A stretch of 64,000 nucleotides of DNA from Bacteriovoracaceae bacterium UBA3083 (GTDB lineage: Bacteria > Bdellovibrionota > Bacteriovoracia > Bacteriovoracales > Bacteriovoracaceae). A model generated the notes under the pieces. That model saw only the letters and a program-made list of their open reading frames with translations. It made no database searches and was not told the origin of the DNA. Position 1 is the stretch's first letter; every line of letters starts with the position of its first letter. The position numbers were made by a program, and so were the translations under genes. Positions 43,742 through 52,931 of the stretch are shown piece by piece. Location of the stretch: assembly GCA_002366565.1 (NCBI GenBank), contig DFBJ01000013.1, forward strand, positions 847,160-911,159, read 5' to 3'.

Positions 43742-44668
43742 TTGAACATTAACACACTTGAGTACATGCTTCTAGCTTTTGACACCAATCGTCTTAGGAA
43801 TTATACTTCATCCATGATGCCCGAAATCGAAATCCCAAGCCATTACAACTATATAGGAGTCTTTCTTTCTCTTAGTTGTAATCTAAGCTGCAGCTACTGT
43901 ATTAATCATACAGTAGGACTAAATCAACGAAGAAAGCACTTAAATGGAAAGCAATGGGCAGAAGCACTTAATAGACTCCAAACAAGAGTAGACCTTCCAA
44001 TTACAATTCAAGGTGGAGAACCTACTATTCATAAAGATTTTTATGAAATAATAAACTCAGTTAACCCCAATAAAAGAATCGATCTTTTAACAAATATTCA
44101 ATTTAAGACTGATGTATTTATTAATAAGATTTCAAATGACAGATTTAACAGAGACCTTCCCTATCCTGCGATAAGAGTAAGCTATCATCCAGAAACAATG
44201 GATTTAGAAAATACAATATCAAAGGTAAAGAAGCTGCAAGATAACCATTACTCTATTGGCCTCTTTACTGTAGACCATCCTCATACTAAAGCTGAACTTG
44301 AACATGCAAGAAAGCGATGTTTAGAAGAGGGAGTTTTATTCAAGACCAAAGAATTTCTTGGAAAGCTAGATGGAAAAGTTCACGGAAAATATCACTACGA
44401 AGATGCTGTTTTTAATTCGAGTCCAAGATCTGTAAATTGTAAGACATCAGAACTTCTAATCTCACCTGAAGGATTCATCTACAGATGTCATCATGACTTG
44501 TATAACAAAAAATCTCCTATAGGAGATATACTTTCTCCAAACTTTAAAATTGAAGATAAATATAGTGTTTGTGACTATTATGGAAAGTGTAACCCTTGCG
44601 ATGTAAAATTAAAAAATAATAGATTCCAAAAGTTTGGTCACTGTTCAGTAGATATTACAGAGCTCTAA
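43742..44668 (+). CDS. Radical SAM protein, unknown specificity
   Basis: About 300 residues. The [4Fe-4S] SAM motif is CNLSCSYC (CxxxCxxC), followed by TIQGGEPTIHKDF (GGE motif), and a C-terminal Cys cluster (CHHDLYNK, CDYYGKCNPC, CSVDITEL) resembling a SPASM/twitch auxiliary cluster region. Substrate unknown. The start is uncertain: TTG 43742 or ATG 43766, both without an obvious ribosome site. Divergent from GT9 and convergent with the UbiB-like gene. Confidence 0.85.
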   Translation: MNINTLEYMLLAFDTNRLRNYTSSMMPEIEIPSHYNYIGVFLSLSCNLSCSYCINHTVGLNQRRKHLNGKQWAEALNRLQTRVDLPITIQGGEPTIHKDFYEIINSVNPNKRIDLLTNIQFKTDVFINKISNDRFNRDLPYPAIRVSYHPETMDLENTISKVKKLQDNHYSIGLFTVDHPHTKAELEHARKRCLEEGVLFKTKEFLGKLDGKVHGKYHYEDAVFNSSPRSVNCKTSELLISPEGFIYRCHHDLYNKKSPIGDILSPNFKIEDKYSVCDYYGKCNPCDVKLKNNRFQKFGHCSVDITEL

Positions 44669-44675
44669 AGCAAGT

Positions 44676-45947
44676 TTACTCTTTAACAAACTTCTCAAAA
44701 ACATCTTTCACATCAAAGTCTGCTTTAAGTTGCCTAAGAAGTGAGAACACTCCTAATAGCTTTCTATCAATAAATATAAACTGTGATGGAATCGATTTAA
44801 ACTTTAAAGTCTTTCTCAATCTCTTTCCAATCTCCACGAGATCATCAGGAAGAGTAGTGCTTCCCCAATCAAAATTATTCGAACGAAGTGGATCACTAAC
44901 ACGAACTATATACTCCCACATTATATCTTCATCATACTCTAATGGTTTACCTGAATATTTTATAAACCTTTGTATTTCAAAAAAGAAAGCTTCTCTATCT
45001 AAATTAAAACTGTGTTTTAAAAAGTTTCGATAAAAGTCTAAGACTTCATCTGTTAACTCTCCACAGGCCCCAAAGTCTAAGAGATACAGTTTCGTTAAAT
45101 CTTCATTAACAAGAAAATTTCCTCCGTGAGCATCACTTTGAACAAGGTTGAATTCAAATATCTCTTTTAAAAATAATTCAAATATCTTTGAAGCTAAATT
45201 ATTAACCTTATCTTTTGTAAAGTTAGAAGGATTGATATCCCCTAAGCTCACTCCGTCGATATATTCCATACAAATAGTTTTTTGATTACTGTATTCATTA
45301 AATACGCTTGGAACATAGAAGAAATCATCATCATTGGCAGCTTTATATTTCTTCATTAGAGAGATTTCGAGGTCGTAATCCATTTCATTTCGTAGCATTC
45401 TCTCAAGTTCATTGAAAATATCTTCTGTATCAATTCCTTTAGGAAAGATCTTTAAACTTTTCATCAACATTTTAAGAAAGAACATATCTCCATTAATCGC
45501 CTTTTCTATTCCTTTGTATTGAATCTTAAGAACAAGTTTTCTTCCATCAACATCTTCCGCAAGGTGAACTTGCCCTATACTAGCTGCTGCAAGAGGCTCT
45601 TTATTAATACTTAAGTCTTTCATTGCACTTGAAGAGATTTGCGATTCTATTTGGGAGAAGTCGAGAAAGTGACTTGAAGATTGAAGCTTTTTTAATTTTT
45701 CATTTATATTATCTGGTAGATAATACTCACCATATTGAGACAAAAGCTGTCCGGCCTTTGTCACAGATCCTTTAAATGTAGATAATTCATCAATAAACTT
45801 ATCAGGATTTATTCCAACAATATTTTCAATAATCTTCTTTGGATCATCTTTATTAGCAAGAATATTGGCACCTGTTTTTAAAGCATGCTTAAGTAAAACA
45901 GAATTTCTTTTGAATAAACCATTCTTAATTTTTGATATCTTTTTCAA
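44676..45947 (-). CDS. ABC1/UbiB-family atypical kinase (AarF)
   Basis: 423 residues. Contains the family's Ala-rich loop EPLAAASIGQVHLAE, Lys in KLVLKIQYKG, the KxGQ motif as TKAGQLLSQYG, the ExD region, QSDAHGGNFLVN catalytic loop and LLDFGACGEL metal site. UbiB-type proteins support ubiquinone synthesis or lipid handling at membranes. No C-terminal membrane helix of UbiB is evident, nearer to cytosolic ABC1 members. No ubi genes are nearby. Confidence 0.9.
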   Translation of the reverse strand: MKKISKIKNGLFKRNSVLLKHALKTGANILANKDDPKKIIENIVGINPDKFIDELSTFKGSVTKAGQLLSQYGEYYLPDNINEKLKKLQSSSHFLDFSQIESQISSSAMKDLSINKEPLAAASIGQVHLAEDVDGRKLVLKIQYKGIEKAINGDMFFLKMLMKSLKIFPKGIDTEDIFNELERMLRNEMDYDLEISLMKKYKAANDDDFFYVPSVFNEYSNQKTICMEYIDGVSLGDINPSNFTKDKVNNLASKIFELFLKEIFEFNLVQSDAHGGNFLVNEDLTKLYLLDFGACGELTDEVLDFYRNFLKHSFNLDREAFFFEIQRFIKYSGKPLEYDEDIMWEYIVRVSDPLRSNNFDWGSTTLPDDLVEIGKRLRKTLKFKSIPSQFIFIDRKLLGVFSLLRQLKADFDVKDVFEKFVKE

Positions 45948-46035
45948 GGAAATCTCCTATATATTGATATAAAACTCTACGATAGTTAAAATCAAAGATC
46001 TCATTTTAATACTATTGTCTAAGTAGTAATTGTGC

Positions 46036-47340
46036 TTACGATTTTCTAAAGAAGACAAAAAGTAACGAAACAAAAATCAAGATTAAACAATAATATGAAT
46101 TAGTTACAACATCTACTGGAGTTAATTTAAAGCTAGCACCAAGAAGTAGGGCCTGTGCTCCATATGGTAATAATCCTTGTGTAATACAAGAGAATATATC
46201 TAATAAACTCGCTGAGCGCTTCCCTGATATCTCACCAGCAATTGCAAGTTTCTTAGCAATAGGTCCGACAACAATAATAGAGACTGTATTATTTGCAACA
46301 CATAGATTAGTAAGGGAAACGAGTAGAGAAATCCCTAATTGATCTGCAATATATTGATTCCATTTTCCAACATTTTTTGTAATCTTTTGAATTGCTCTTG
46401 ATATGACTTCAAGTCCTCCGCCTACTTTTATGAACTCCGAGAGTCCTCCAATGAGTAATGAGAGAAGAAATATTTCCTGCATACTACTAAAGCCTTTATA
46501 AATATCTTTAGTAAAAGCTAGAAATGTATAGTCACCAAGCATTCCAATTCCACCAGCAAGTAAAATACCTGAAAAAAGAACAACAAATACATTCACTCCC
46601 AGAATTGCTAATACTAGGATAAAGAAATAAGGAATAACCAATAGTGAGTCATAGTTCTTAACCTCAAGGGCTTGAGGAGTTGGAGCTAGAAAAATTAAAA
46701 CGGCCATCGTTATAACAGCTGCAACAATAGACATATTAAAATTTTCTTTGAACTTATCTCTCATATTACAACCTTGAGACCTCGTTGCCGCAATCGTTGT
46801 ATCTGAAATAATAGAGAGATTATCACCAAACATTGCACCAGAAAGAACAGCTCCCGCCATTACAGTCACATCAATTCCGGCCTTTACAGATACTGCGTAG
46901 GCAATTGGCGCAATTGCTCCAATAGTTCCCATAGAAGTCCCCATTGCAGTTGCCACGACTCCAGAGATAATAAAAATACCAGGAAGTAAGAATGCAGAAG
47001 GTATTAATGATAGTCCTGCATTTACAACAGCATCAACTCCACCACTTGCACTTGCAACACTAGAAAATGCTCCAGCTAGTAAATAGATCAAACACATTGT
47101 AATAATATTATTATGCCCGATTCCTCTAACAAAGGTTTCTACTCCCGAGCTAACAGGACCCCTATTTAAAAGGAATGCTAAGACTATTGCTGGAATTATC
47201 GCAATGGGAGCAGGAACTTGATAAAAAGCATAATCAACCCCTATTGCCTTAAAATAGATTCCACTTCCTAAGAAAATTATTACGAATAGTAATAGAGGTA
47301 GAATAGTATATTTTGAAAATTGATTTACATTATCGTCCAT
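46036..47340 (-). CDS. NhaC-family Na+/H+ antiporter-like permease
   Basis: 434 residues, about 11 membrane segments. The diagnostic IT-superfamily motif TSMGTIGAIAPIAYA and GAVLSGAMFGDNLSIISDTTIAATRSQGC are typical of NhaC/MalK-type antiporters, exchanging Na+ for H+ or malate. Some relatives carry organic acids. Overlaps the upstream small gene by 11 bp. Confidence 0.88.
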   Translation of the reverse strand: MDDNVNQFSKYTILPLLLFVIIFLGSGIYFKAIGVDYAFYQVPAPIAIIPAIVLAFLLNRGPVSSGVETFVRGIGHNNIITMCLIYLLAGAFSSVASASGGVDAVVNAGLSLIPSAFLLPGIFIISGVVATAMGTSMGTIGAIAPIAYAVSVKAGIDVTVMAGAVLSGAMFGDNLSIISDTTIAATRSQGCNMRDKFKENFNMSIVAAVITMAVLIFLAPTPQALEVKNYDSLLVIPYFFILVLAILGVNVFVVLFSGILLAGGIGMLGDYTFLAFTKDIYKGFSSMQEIFLLSLLIGGLSEFIKVGGGLEVISRAIQKITKNVGKWNQYIADQLGISLLVSLTNLCVANNTVSIIVVGPIAKKLAIAGEISGKRSASLLDIFSCITQGLLPYGAQALLLGASFKLTPVDVVTNSYYCLILIFVSLLFVFFRKS

Positions 47341-47518
47341 AGTTAATCTTTCTTTTTAGTTTTAATAAATATTTATGTAATTTTATGTCTTCTGTAATCT
47401 TATTGTGAAACTCTGATACTATTTTTCTTTCAAGTACACTTATCTTTTTTCTATTGTCTAAATTCTCTTCATTTTGTCTAAAGACATCTCGAGTAAATCT
47501 CTTCTCTATTTTACTCAT
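47330..47518 (-). CDS. Small basic protein upstream of NhaC, unknown
   Basis: 62 residues, Lys/Arg-rich and helical-looking, no membrane segment. AGGGA lies just before the ATG, and its 3' end overlaps the NhaC start by 11 bp, so it could be a real small protein cotranslated with the antiporter. No homology recognised. It could alternatively be a leader with no product. Confidence 0.45.
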   Translation of the reverse strand: MSKIEKRFTRDVFRQNEENLDNRKKISVLERKIVSEFHNKITEDIKLHKYLLKLKRKINYGR

Positions 47519-47714
47519 ATTCCCTATTCTTTTAAATTAATTTAGATACTTATCGTCACTTTAAATAAAAAATGAATTAAGCTTTTTGAAATATACTCGA
47601 TTGAAACCGTCTGTCTTTTTTTATTTATATTACGAAAGGAATTTATAGAGTCATGAATATCTTAAACCAACTACACATAGAATCATGAGCTGGCTTAAGA
47701 GAGGGGATATTTAA
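47519..47714. other. Intergenic region between DUF1428 and NhaC genes
   Basis: 196 bp. Holds presumed minus-strand promoters. On the plus strand an 11-codon frame (47654-47689) with AAAGGA upstream is present but probably meaningless. Confidence 0.25.
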
Positions 47715-48089
47715 CTATGCGTCTTCTTTTTCAAAGTTCACAAGTTTTTTAAATCCACCCCACATCATTCTCTTTCCATCAAATGGCATATCTTCATTCT
47801 CCATTTCCGTCATTCTAGGATCGCTCATTACTTTCTCAAGAACTTCATCTCTATGTTCTCTCGATTTATAAGTAATCCAAGAAAATACTACGATCTCACC
47901 TTTTTCAAGGTTTACGCTTTGAGGAAAAGAAGTTTCTTCACCTGAGCCAACATCATCAGATACACTTTCAACATAAGAAAGAGCACCATACTCCATCCAA
48001 ATTTTCCCCGCTCTTTCAGATATCGCTTTATATGCGTCTATATTTTTACTTGGTACTGGAGCTACAAACCCGTCTACATAATTTAACAT
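47715..48089 (-). CDS. DUF1428 (YbaA-like) protein
   Basis: 124 residues matching the DUF1428 ferredoxin-like dimer family: YVDGFVAPVPSKN at the start, WMEYGALSYVESV, SWITYKSREHRD, MPFDGKRMMWGGFK. The function is unknown in the literature; members resemble antibiotic-biosynthesis monooxygenase folds. Complete length. AGGAAG precedes the ATG. Confidence 0.9.
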   Translation of the reverse strand: MLNYVDGFVAPVPSKNIDAYKAISERAGKIWMEYGALSYVESVSDDVGSGEETSFPQSVNLEKGEIVVFSWITYKSREHRDEVLEKVMSDPRMTEMENEDMPFDGKRMMWGGFKKLVNFEKEDA

Positions 48090-48108
48090 TCTTACTTCCT
48101 TTCACTTT

Positions 48109-48714
48109 TTATAATGATTTTATTTTTTCATCTAATCTTAGTAACGCTACTGGCATTGGTAACTTATCCCAATCTAGTCCTAAATACTCTTTTAAATAAT
48201 TATTTGAGATCTCTTCTTTTTCTTCATATAGGTCTTCTCTTCTTTCAAGAAGTTCCATATCAGATGTACAGTCACTCCCCTCGCTTGCTCCAGGAGATCT
48301 AGCATTAAAGCCTAAGCAACCAAATGGTTTCCACTCGGGATCTATAGAACAACCCTTAGGTCCTCTATTAAAGAATGGACATGTATAAGTTCTTCTAAAA
48401 GTACTTCCAAGGCCTGTTTGGATTTCGTAGTCGAGTCTATTATTTCTAATCACTTCATTAAGATCAGAAATTAGATCCTCATTCCATCTCTCATTCTTAT
48501 TTAAGAACGTGTATAGCTCTAGAGTTTGAATTGGATCAGTTTGCATTGAGTTTGAAACAAATGTGCAGCAAAGGCCTGTACATGAAAAACAATTTATATC
48601 TCTACTTAAGAGATTTTCCATATTCTCATTGAGGACAGATCTTCTCTCCTCATTGCCTGGGAGTCCCTTATCACTTATAAGTTGAGTATATAATTTTTCT
48701 GCTTTTTCATTCAT
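48109..48714 (-). CDS. YkgJ-family Cys-cluster protein (putative metal-binding)
   Basis: About 201 residues. Eight Cys in the family arrangement: CFSCTGLCCTF, CPFFNRGPKGCSIDPE, and KPFGCLGFNA, a predicted zinc or Fe-S binding module (CxxCxxxCC...C...C). Role unknown; YkgJ members are often near metalloenzyme or methyltransferase genes. It is followed after 19 nt by DUF1428, so they likely share an mRNA. Confidence 0.8.
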   Translation of the reverse strand: MNEKAEKLYTQLISDKGLPGNEERRSVLNENMENLLSRDINCFSCTGLCCTFVSNSMQTDPIQTLELYTFLNKNERWNEDLISDLNEVIRNNRLDYEIQTGLGSTFRRTYTCPFFNRGPKGCSIDPEWKPFGCLGFNARSPGASEGSDCTSDMELLERREDLYEEKEEISNNYLKEYLGLDWDKLPMPVALLRLDEKIKSL

Positions 48715-48820
48715 CAAAGAGATTTATCTGAATAATAATGATATGTTAACTAATATTGATTGAAATGAAGATATTATAGATAATAAGGCTTCAATATTAT
48801 TAAAGAGTTACAAGGTTTTA

Positions 48821-49069
48821 GTGAATATGGGTATCAAAGATATAGTTTTTAGTATGTTAGCAGTGATGATTATCACTTTTGCTCTCTACCCTTTCTATAG
48901 AAAGAGAGAAGTTAAAACCAATGGCCTAGAGGTTAAATACTACGATGCCCTCAAGAATAATCAAGAAAATGCAGCTGAGCTTGGTATGGAATATTATTTG
49001 AATATTGGTCTAAATAAAGAGGACGCTGAAAAATCAATTGAAGATGATATGGCCCACACTAAAGTGTAG
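48821..49069 (+). CDS. Small single-span membrane protein
   Basis: 82 residues from a GTG with AAGG 5 nt upstream (ATG 48827 is the alternative). One hydrophobic helix (IVFSMLAVMIITFALYPFY) then a charged C-terminus. No family. A hairpin over the stop codon likely ends the message. Confidence 0.55.
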   Translation: MNMGIKDIVFSMLAVMIITFALYPFYRKREVKTNGLEVKYYDALKNNQENAAELGMEYYLNIGLNKEDAEKSIEDDMAHTKV

Positions 49070-49072
49070 GCC
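49051..49072. terminator. Bidirectional terminator between convergent genes
   Basis: GGCC(C)ACACT (49051-49060) pairs with AGTGT(A)GGCC (49063-49072), one mismatch, overlapping the TAG stop and followed by an AT-rich tail. Sits between the small membrane protein and the YceI gene. Confidence 0.6.
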
Positions 49073-49079
49073 GTATAAA

Positions 49080-49658
49080 TTATTTTGCGCTAAGCTTTAC
49101 AGTTAAGTTCACATCATCGTGAATTAACTTATCACCAAGATCTTTAAAGAATGATCCCGACTTATACTTAATATTATAATCAGTTCTATCAAATTTGATA
49201 TCTGCAGTCGCTGTTGCAGTTTTTCCTTTGCTATCAACATTTGCTTTAAACATAACTGGCTTAGTAATTCCTTTAATAGTTAGATCACCTTCAACATCAT
49301 AGTGTCCACCCTTACCAAGTCTAGAAGACTTAATTACTAGCTTTGCAGTTTTAAATTTAGAAGTTGAAAAGAAATCATCACTATTTAAATGATTAACAAA
49401 TTTCTTGTTGGCTTTTTCTCTACCGATATCTTCACAAGTAATAGAAGTCATATCAATAATAAACTCACCACCAACTAAATCATCACCTTCAAACTTTAGG
49501 TTACCAGACTTAATCCCTACTTTACCATTATGTGCACCAGTAACTTTTGTTGCTTTCCAATCAAGTGTAGAAGCAGAAGTATCTACTGATAAGTTCTTAC
49601 TTGCTGCAAATACTGAAAAAGTACTTAATGCTAAAATTAATGTCATAATTTTCTTCAT
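49080..49658 (-). CDS. YceI-family periplasmic lipocalin-like protein
   Basis: 192 residues from an ATG at 49658 with AAGGAG 6 nt upstream. Signal peptide MKKIMTLILALSTFSVFAAS. YceI motifs: STLDWKATKVTGAHNGKVGI, SNLKFEGDDLVGGEFIIDMTS, DDFFSTSKFKTAKLV, and GDLTIKGITKPVMF. YceI proteins bind isoprenoid lipids in the periplasm. Ends near a bidirectional hairpin. A stress role is family knowledge and not shown here. Confidence 0.92.
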   Translation of the reverse strand: MKKIMTLILALSTFSVFAASKNLSVDTSASTLDWKATKVTGAHNGKVGIKSGNLKFEGDDLVGGEFIIDMTSITCEDIGREKANKKFVNHLNSDDFFSTSKFKTAKLVIKSSRLGKGGHYDVEGDLTIKGITKPVMFKANVDSKGKTATATADIKFDRTDYNIKYKSGSFFKDLGDKLIHDDVNLTVKLSAK

Positions 49659-49794
49659 TATTATCTCCTTAAAAATTAATTTATAAATTCTAGATTCTAT
49701 TTTAATAGAGTACAAGCTCTCGAGAATAAGTTTGCAAAGACATGACAATCCATCAAATTCGAGTGATAATTAAAGTTAATAATATAAGGAACTT

Positions 49795-50430
49795 ATGCAA
49801 AATATCGCTGGTTATTTAATATTTCTTTTACTTAAGATCGTTAAGTGTACCTATCGTTTTGAATATCAAAATACAGAAATTCTATTGCAGCAAGAAAAGT
49901 TATCTAGGTCTTATATACTAGCAATTTGGCATCAAAATATTCTGGCCTCAATCCTTGCTCACTTAGATAGAAAATATTCAATGATTATTAGCCCTTCTAA
50001 AGATGGAGAATACGTCGCTAAAGTTTGTGAGTACTTCGGTCATGAACCAATAAGGGGCAGCTCTTCTAAAGGAGGAGTCAAAGCTCTTATAAACTCAATA
50101 CGTTCACTTAAGCTTGGTATTCCAAGTGCTGTTGCAGTTGATGGGCCAAGAGGACCACTTTATAATATAAAGCCAGGTGTTTTCGAGATGGCTAAGAAAT
50201 CAGGAGTTCCTATAATACCACTAACAGTTACTCCTAAAAAATATTGGACCTTTAAAAGATCCTGGGATCAATTTAGATTTCCTAGGCCTTTCACAAAGAT
50301 TATTATTCACTACGGTGAGCCTATTTATATAAATGAAGCTATTACTAAAGATGAGATAGTTGAATATACTAACAAACTATATCTTTCACTTACTGGTGAT
50401 GAAGAGAAAATTATCACTAGCTTTGCGTGA
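49795..50430 (+). CDS. DUF374-family lysophospholipid acyltransferase-like protein
   Basis: 211 residues. Acyltransferase-type motifs: AIWHQNILAS, MIISPSKDGEYVAKVCEYFG, VDGPRGPLYNIKPGVFEMAKKSGVPIIPL. DUF374 resembles LpxL/PlsC acyltransferases acting on lipid or lipid A precursors. N-terminal hydrophobic stretch may bind the membrane. Leads a run of three closely spaced plus-strand genes. Confidence 0.85.
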   Translation: MQNIAGYLIFLLLKIVKCTYRFEYQNTEILLQQEKLSRSYILAIWHQNILASILAHLDRKYSMIISPSKDGEYVAKVCEYFGHEPIRGSSSKGGVKALINSIRSLKLGIPSAVAVDGPRGPLYNIKPGVFEMAKKSGVPIIPLTVTPKKYWTFKRSWDQFRFPRPFTKIIIHYGEPIYINEAITKDEIVEYTNKLYLSLTGDEEKIITSFA

Positions 50431-50457
50431 AGCCTAGCAATGGAGTACTCTTAACAA

Positions 50458-50751
50458 ATGGAAAATTTAAAAGAAAAATTGAAAAATGAAATTGAAAAAG
50501 TTACTTGGCCTCTACTTGAGGAGCATAATAAACGAGAAGCTCTTCTCATTGTAGATCTTGAGTTAGACCTTGTTGAAGTTGCAGCAGCTGTTGCTGAAGA
50601 TGATGTAGAAAATGTAAAGGCCTGGCTATCTTCAGAGAAACTACTTCGTCCAACTGAACAAATGGTTCAATCCTATGAAGAAAATCCTGAACTTGGATTT
50701 AAATTTATTATTATTCAGCCGTATGTTATTGCTCAAGAGATTAAGGAATAA
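50458..50751 (+). CDS. DUF2288-family protein
   Basis: 97 residues: VTWPLLEEHNKREALLIVDLELDLVEVAAAVAEDD and FKFIIIQPYVIAQEIKE are the family landmarks. Function unknown. Separated from the next gene by 2 nt. Confidence 0.85.
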   Translation: MENLKEKLKNEIEKVTWPLLEEHNKREALLIVDLELDLVEVAAAVAEDDVENVKAWLSSEKLLRPTEQMVQSYEENPELGFKFIIIQPYVIAQEIKE

Positions 50752-50753
50752 GA

Positions 50754-51221
50754 ATGAGAAAGATAATTCTATTACTAGTAACAACACTATTTGCTACTTC
50801 ATGTATTGATAATACCCCACCAAAAGATAGAGGAGTTTCTGTACGAAAAATGGGTGAAGTAAGTGGTTTCTCTCTTAAAGAATGCTATGAAAAAAATTGT
50901 GTAAACTCGTTAAAATCAAATACTGATGAGAATCAGTTTATTGAGCCAATTAAAATCATTTCAAATAAAGAAATTGCATTTGAAAAGATTATGAAAATCG
51001 TTTTAAAAGAACAAGATATCAACATTGTTAATAGTACGGATAATTATATTTATGCTACTCAAACCCTGTATGGGAAGTTGATTACTGATATTGAGTTTTA
51101 CTTCACAAATGTAAAACAAATTCATATTAGAGCTCAACTAAGAGGCATTCCTTATGACTTAGGAAATAGTCGTAGAGTTCTAGAAAACATAAGATTTAAA
51201 TTTCACCAAAACGATTACTAG
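50754..51221 (+). CDS. DUF1499-family lipoprotein
   Basis: 155 residues. Lipobox FATSC with Cys near residue 17. The C-terminal part (FEKIMKIVLKEQDINIVNSTDNYIYATQTLYGKLITDIEFYF, then IHIRAQLRGIPYDLGNSRRV) matches DUF1499, whose members are inner-membrane or lipid-anchored proteins of unknown role. Ends 4 bp into the convergent gene. Confidence 0.8.
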   Translation: MRKIILLLVTTLFATSCIDNTPPKDRGVSVRKMGEVSGFSLKECYEKNCVNSLKSNTDENQFIEPIKIISNKEIAFEKIMKIVLKEQDINIVNSTDNYIYATQTLYGKLITDIEFYFTNVKQIHIRAQLRGIPYDLGNSRRVLENIRFKFHQNDY

Positions 51222-51751
51222 TCAGATATTTTTTCGAAGCAGTCACTATCTAAGAACTGCTTCGAATATTTTTCATAGCTCTTAAAATGCTGTCCATATA
51301 GCTCTAATTCATCTTCTGTTAACTTTCTTTTTACTACGGCCGGACTGCCTATTATAAAACTTCCCTCTGGATACTTTTTTCCAGGAGGAACAGTTGAGCC
51401 TGCAGCAACTAGAGAATTCTTTCCTATAACTGCGCCATCAAGAATTGTAGAGCCCATTCCAATTAAGCAATTATCCTCAATAGTACAAGCGTGAAGAGTC
51501 ACACTGTGCCCAACACTAACTCCATTTCCAATAATCAAAGGGAGCTCTTCAGTTACATGAAGCATAGATAGATCTTGGATATTCGTAGACTCTCCAATAT
51601 GAATCTCTTGAACATCCCCTCTAACAACTGTTCTAAACCAAACACTTGATTTATTTCCAATCCACACTTTTCCAATAATATCAGCAGAAGGTGCGATAAA
51701 AGTTTCATTAGCAATAGAAGGAGTGATTGAATCAAATTTATAGATAGGCAT
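51218..51751 (-). CDS. Gamma-carbonic-anhydrase-like hexapeptide-repeat protein
   Basis: 177 residues. Left-handed beta-helix of hexapeptide repeats with IGKVWIGNKSSVWFRTVVRGD, SMLHVTEE, VSVGHSVTLHACTIEDNCLIG, and GSTVPPGKKYPEGSF. The zinc His of gamma-CA (three His) are represented by His83, His98-ish and His103-ish positions (MLHV, GHSV, LHAC), as in the YrdA/PaaY/CaiE group. Activity not certain. Flanked by a terminator. Confidence 0.88.
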   Translation of the reverse strand: MPIYKFDSITPSIANETFIAPSADIIGKVWIGNKSSVWFRTVVRGDVQEIHIGESTNIQDLSMLHVTEELPLIIGNGVSVGHSVTLHACTIEDNCLIGMGSTILDGAVIGKNSLVAAGSTVPPGKKYPEGSFIIGSPAVVKRKLTEDELELYGQHFKSYEKYSKQFLDSDCFEKISD

Positions 51752-51761
51752 AATTTAGACC

Positions 51762-51787
51762 AAAAAAAAGCGGCCAATAAAGCCGCT
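51762..51787 (-). terminator. Terminator between cytochrome c and gamma-CA genes
   Basis: AGCGGC (51769-51774) / GCCGCT (51782-51787) hairpin with T-run on the minus strand (A run 51762-51769), downstream of the cytochrome gene stop. Confidence 0.85.
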
Positions 51788-51793
51788 GAGTTT

Positions 51794-52288
51794 TTACTTT
51801 CTTTCACTCCATGGGAGTTTAGAAATATAAGCAGCAAGATCTTTAAAGTCTTGAGCTTCTAATTTTTTTAAGTATGGAGCCATCACTTTATTTACTCTCG
51901 CTCCAGACTTCATATCAGTTAATTGTTTTTCAATGTACCAGTCAAGCTGACCACCAATCTGTGGAGCTTTCTGAGACTTCTTACCTTCACCTTTTCTACC
52001 GTGGCAAACAACACAAGTCTTATAAACTTCACTTCCGTGAACAAGTTGTGGAGTATCAAGAACAACAAGCGGCCCTTCAACTTCTTCTTCAACTTCTTTT
52101 ACAGGATTTAAAAGGGCAAGACGCTTCTCTTCTAACTCTTTAAGAGTTTGTAAATGATTAGCGTGAGCAAGCTCTTGTTTCTTTAAATCAAAAGGTTCAT
52201 TAGACACTTTTTCTGATTTAAAAGTTTCAAGATTAGATGCTACGATTATTGCAATTAAAACTACGGCGAAAGTCACCAACCTAGTCAT
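51794..52288 (-). CDS. Membrane-anchored class I cytochrome c
   Basis: 164 residues. N-terminal signal anchor (LVTFAVVLIAIIVASNLE), an ~60-residue Glu/Lys-rich linker, and a c-type domain with heme motif CVVCHGRKGEG and the distal Met in NKVMAPYLKKLEAQDFKDLAAYI. Electron carrier in the periplasm, tethered to the membrane by the linker; partner not in the window. Confidence 0.9.
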   Translation of the reverse strand: MTRLVTFAVVLIAIIVASNLETFKSEKVSNEPFDLKKQELAHANHLQTLKELEEKRLALLNPVKEVEEEVEGPLVVLDTPQLVHGSEVYKTCVVCHGRKGEGKKSQKAPQIGGQLDWYIEKQLTDMKSGARVNKVMAPYLKKLEAQDFKDLAAYISKLPWSERK

Positions 52289-52377
52289 GCGATCTCCAGA
52301 CTTAATTATGTTTCAAAATGGTTTGATAAGTGATGAAAGTATATATTATCACACAACTATTGGCAATTATTACGCAC

Positions 52378-52923
52378 CTAGACTAAGCAACTTTTAAGTG
52401 ACTTTTCTAACTCTTCAAAAGTATCAACAACCGTTATTAATCCTAAATGCTCATCAGAAAGAAAACCTTCTTTGTTGATATGCTCAAAATGCTTAACTAA
52501 GTTGTCGAAAAAGCCATTAAAGTTTAATAAGAAACATGGCTTCTGATGGTACTTTAGCTGTGCCCAAGTAAGAATTTCGCATAGTTCATCAAGTGTTCCA
52601 AAACCACCAGGCATTGCAACAAAAGCATCAGACCAATCATACATTAGCTGCTTTCTCGTGTGCATCGAGTCAACCACTTCAAACTTTGTTAGCTTTGGAT
52701 GTGCGACTTCCCAGTCCACTAGTGATTTAGGCATAACGCCCCAAACCTCTCCGTCTGCTTCAAGAACTTCATCGGCCATAGTCCCCATTACACCAATAGA
52801 AGCTCCACCATATACTAGACCCATATTATTATTAGTTATAACTGAGCCCATTTCTTTTGCCATAGACTTATAACTTTCACCATTTCCAGCGCTTGAGCCA
52901 CAAAATACACATACTTTTTTCAT
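52378..52923 (-). CDS. LOG-family (cytokinin-activating-type) phosphoribohydrolase
   Basis: 181 residues. VCVFCGSSAGNG at the start and the signature PGGFGTLDELCEILTWAQ (PGGxGTxxE). Hydrolyses nucleoside 5'-monophosphates to base and ribose 5-phosphate; the bacterial role is uncertain. It follows tlyA by 8 nt on the minus strand. Confidence 0.92.
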   Translation of the reverse strand: MKKVCVFCGSSAGNGESYKSMAKEMGSVITNNNMGLVYGGASIGVMGTMADEVLEADGEVWGVMPKSLVDWEVAHPKLTKFEVVDSMHTRKQLMYDWSDAFVAMPGGFGTLDELCEILTWAQLKYHQKPCFLLNFNGFFDNLVKHFEHINKEGFLSDEHLGLITVVDTFEELEKSLKSCLV

Positions 52924-52931
52924 AATATTCC

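Noticed and set aside
47654..47689. 11-codon leader peptide
   Set aside because: A possible frame with a ribosome site, but no downstream gene on that strand and nothing to regulate.
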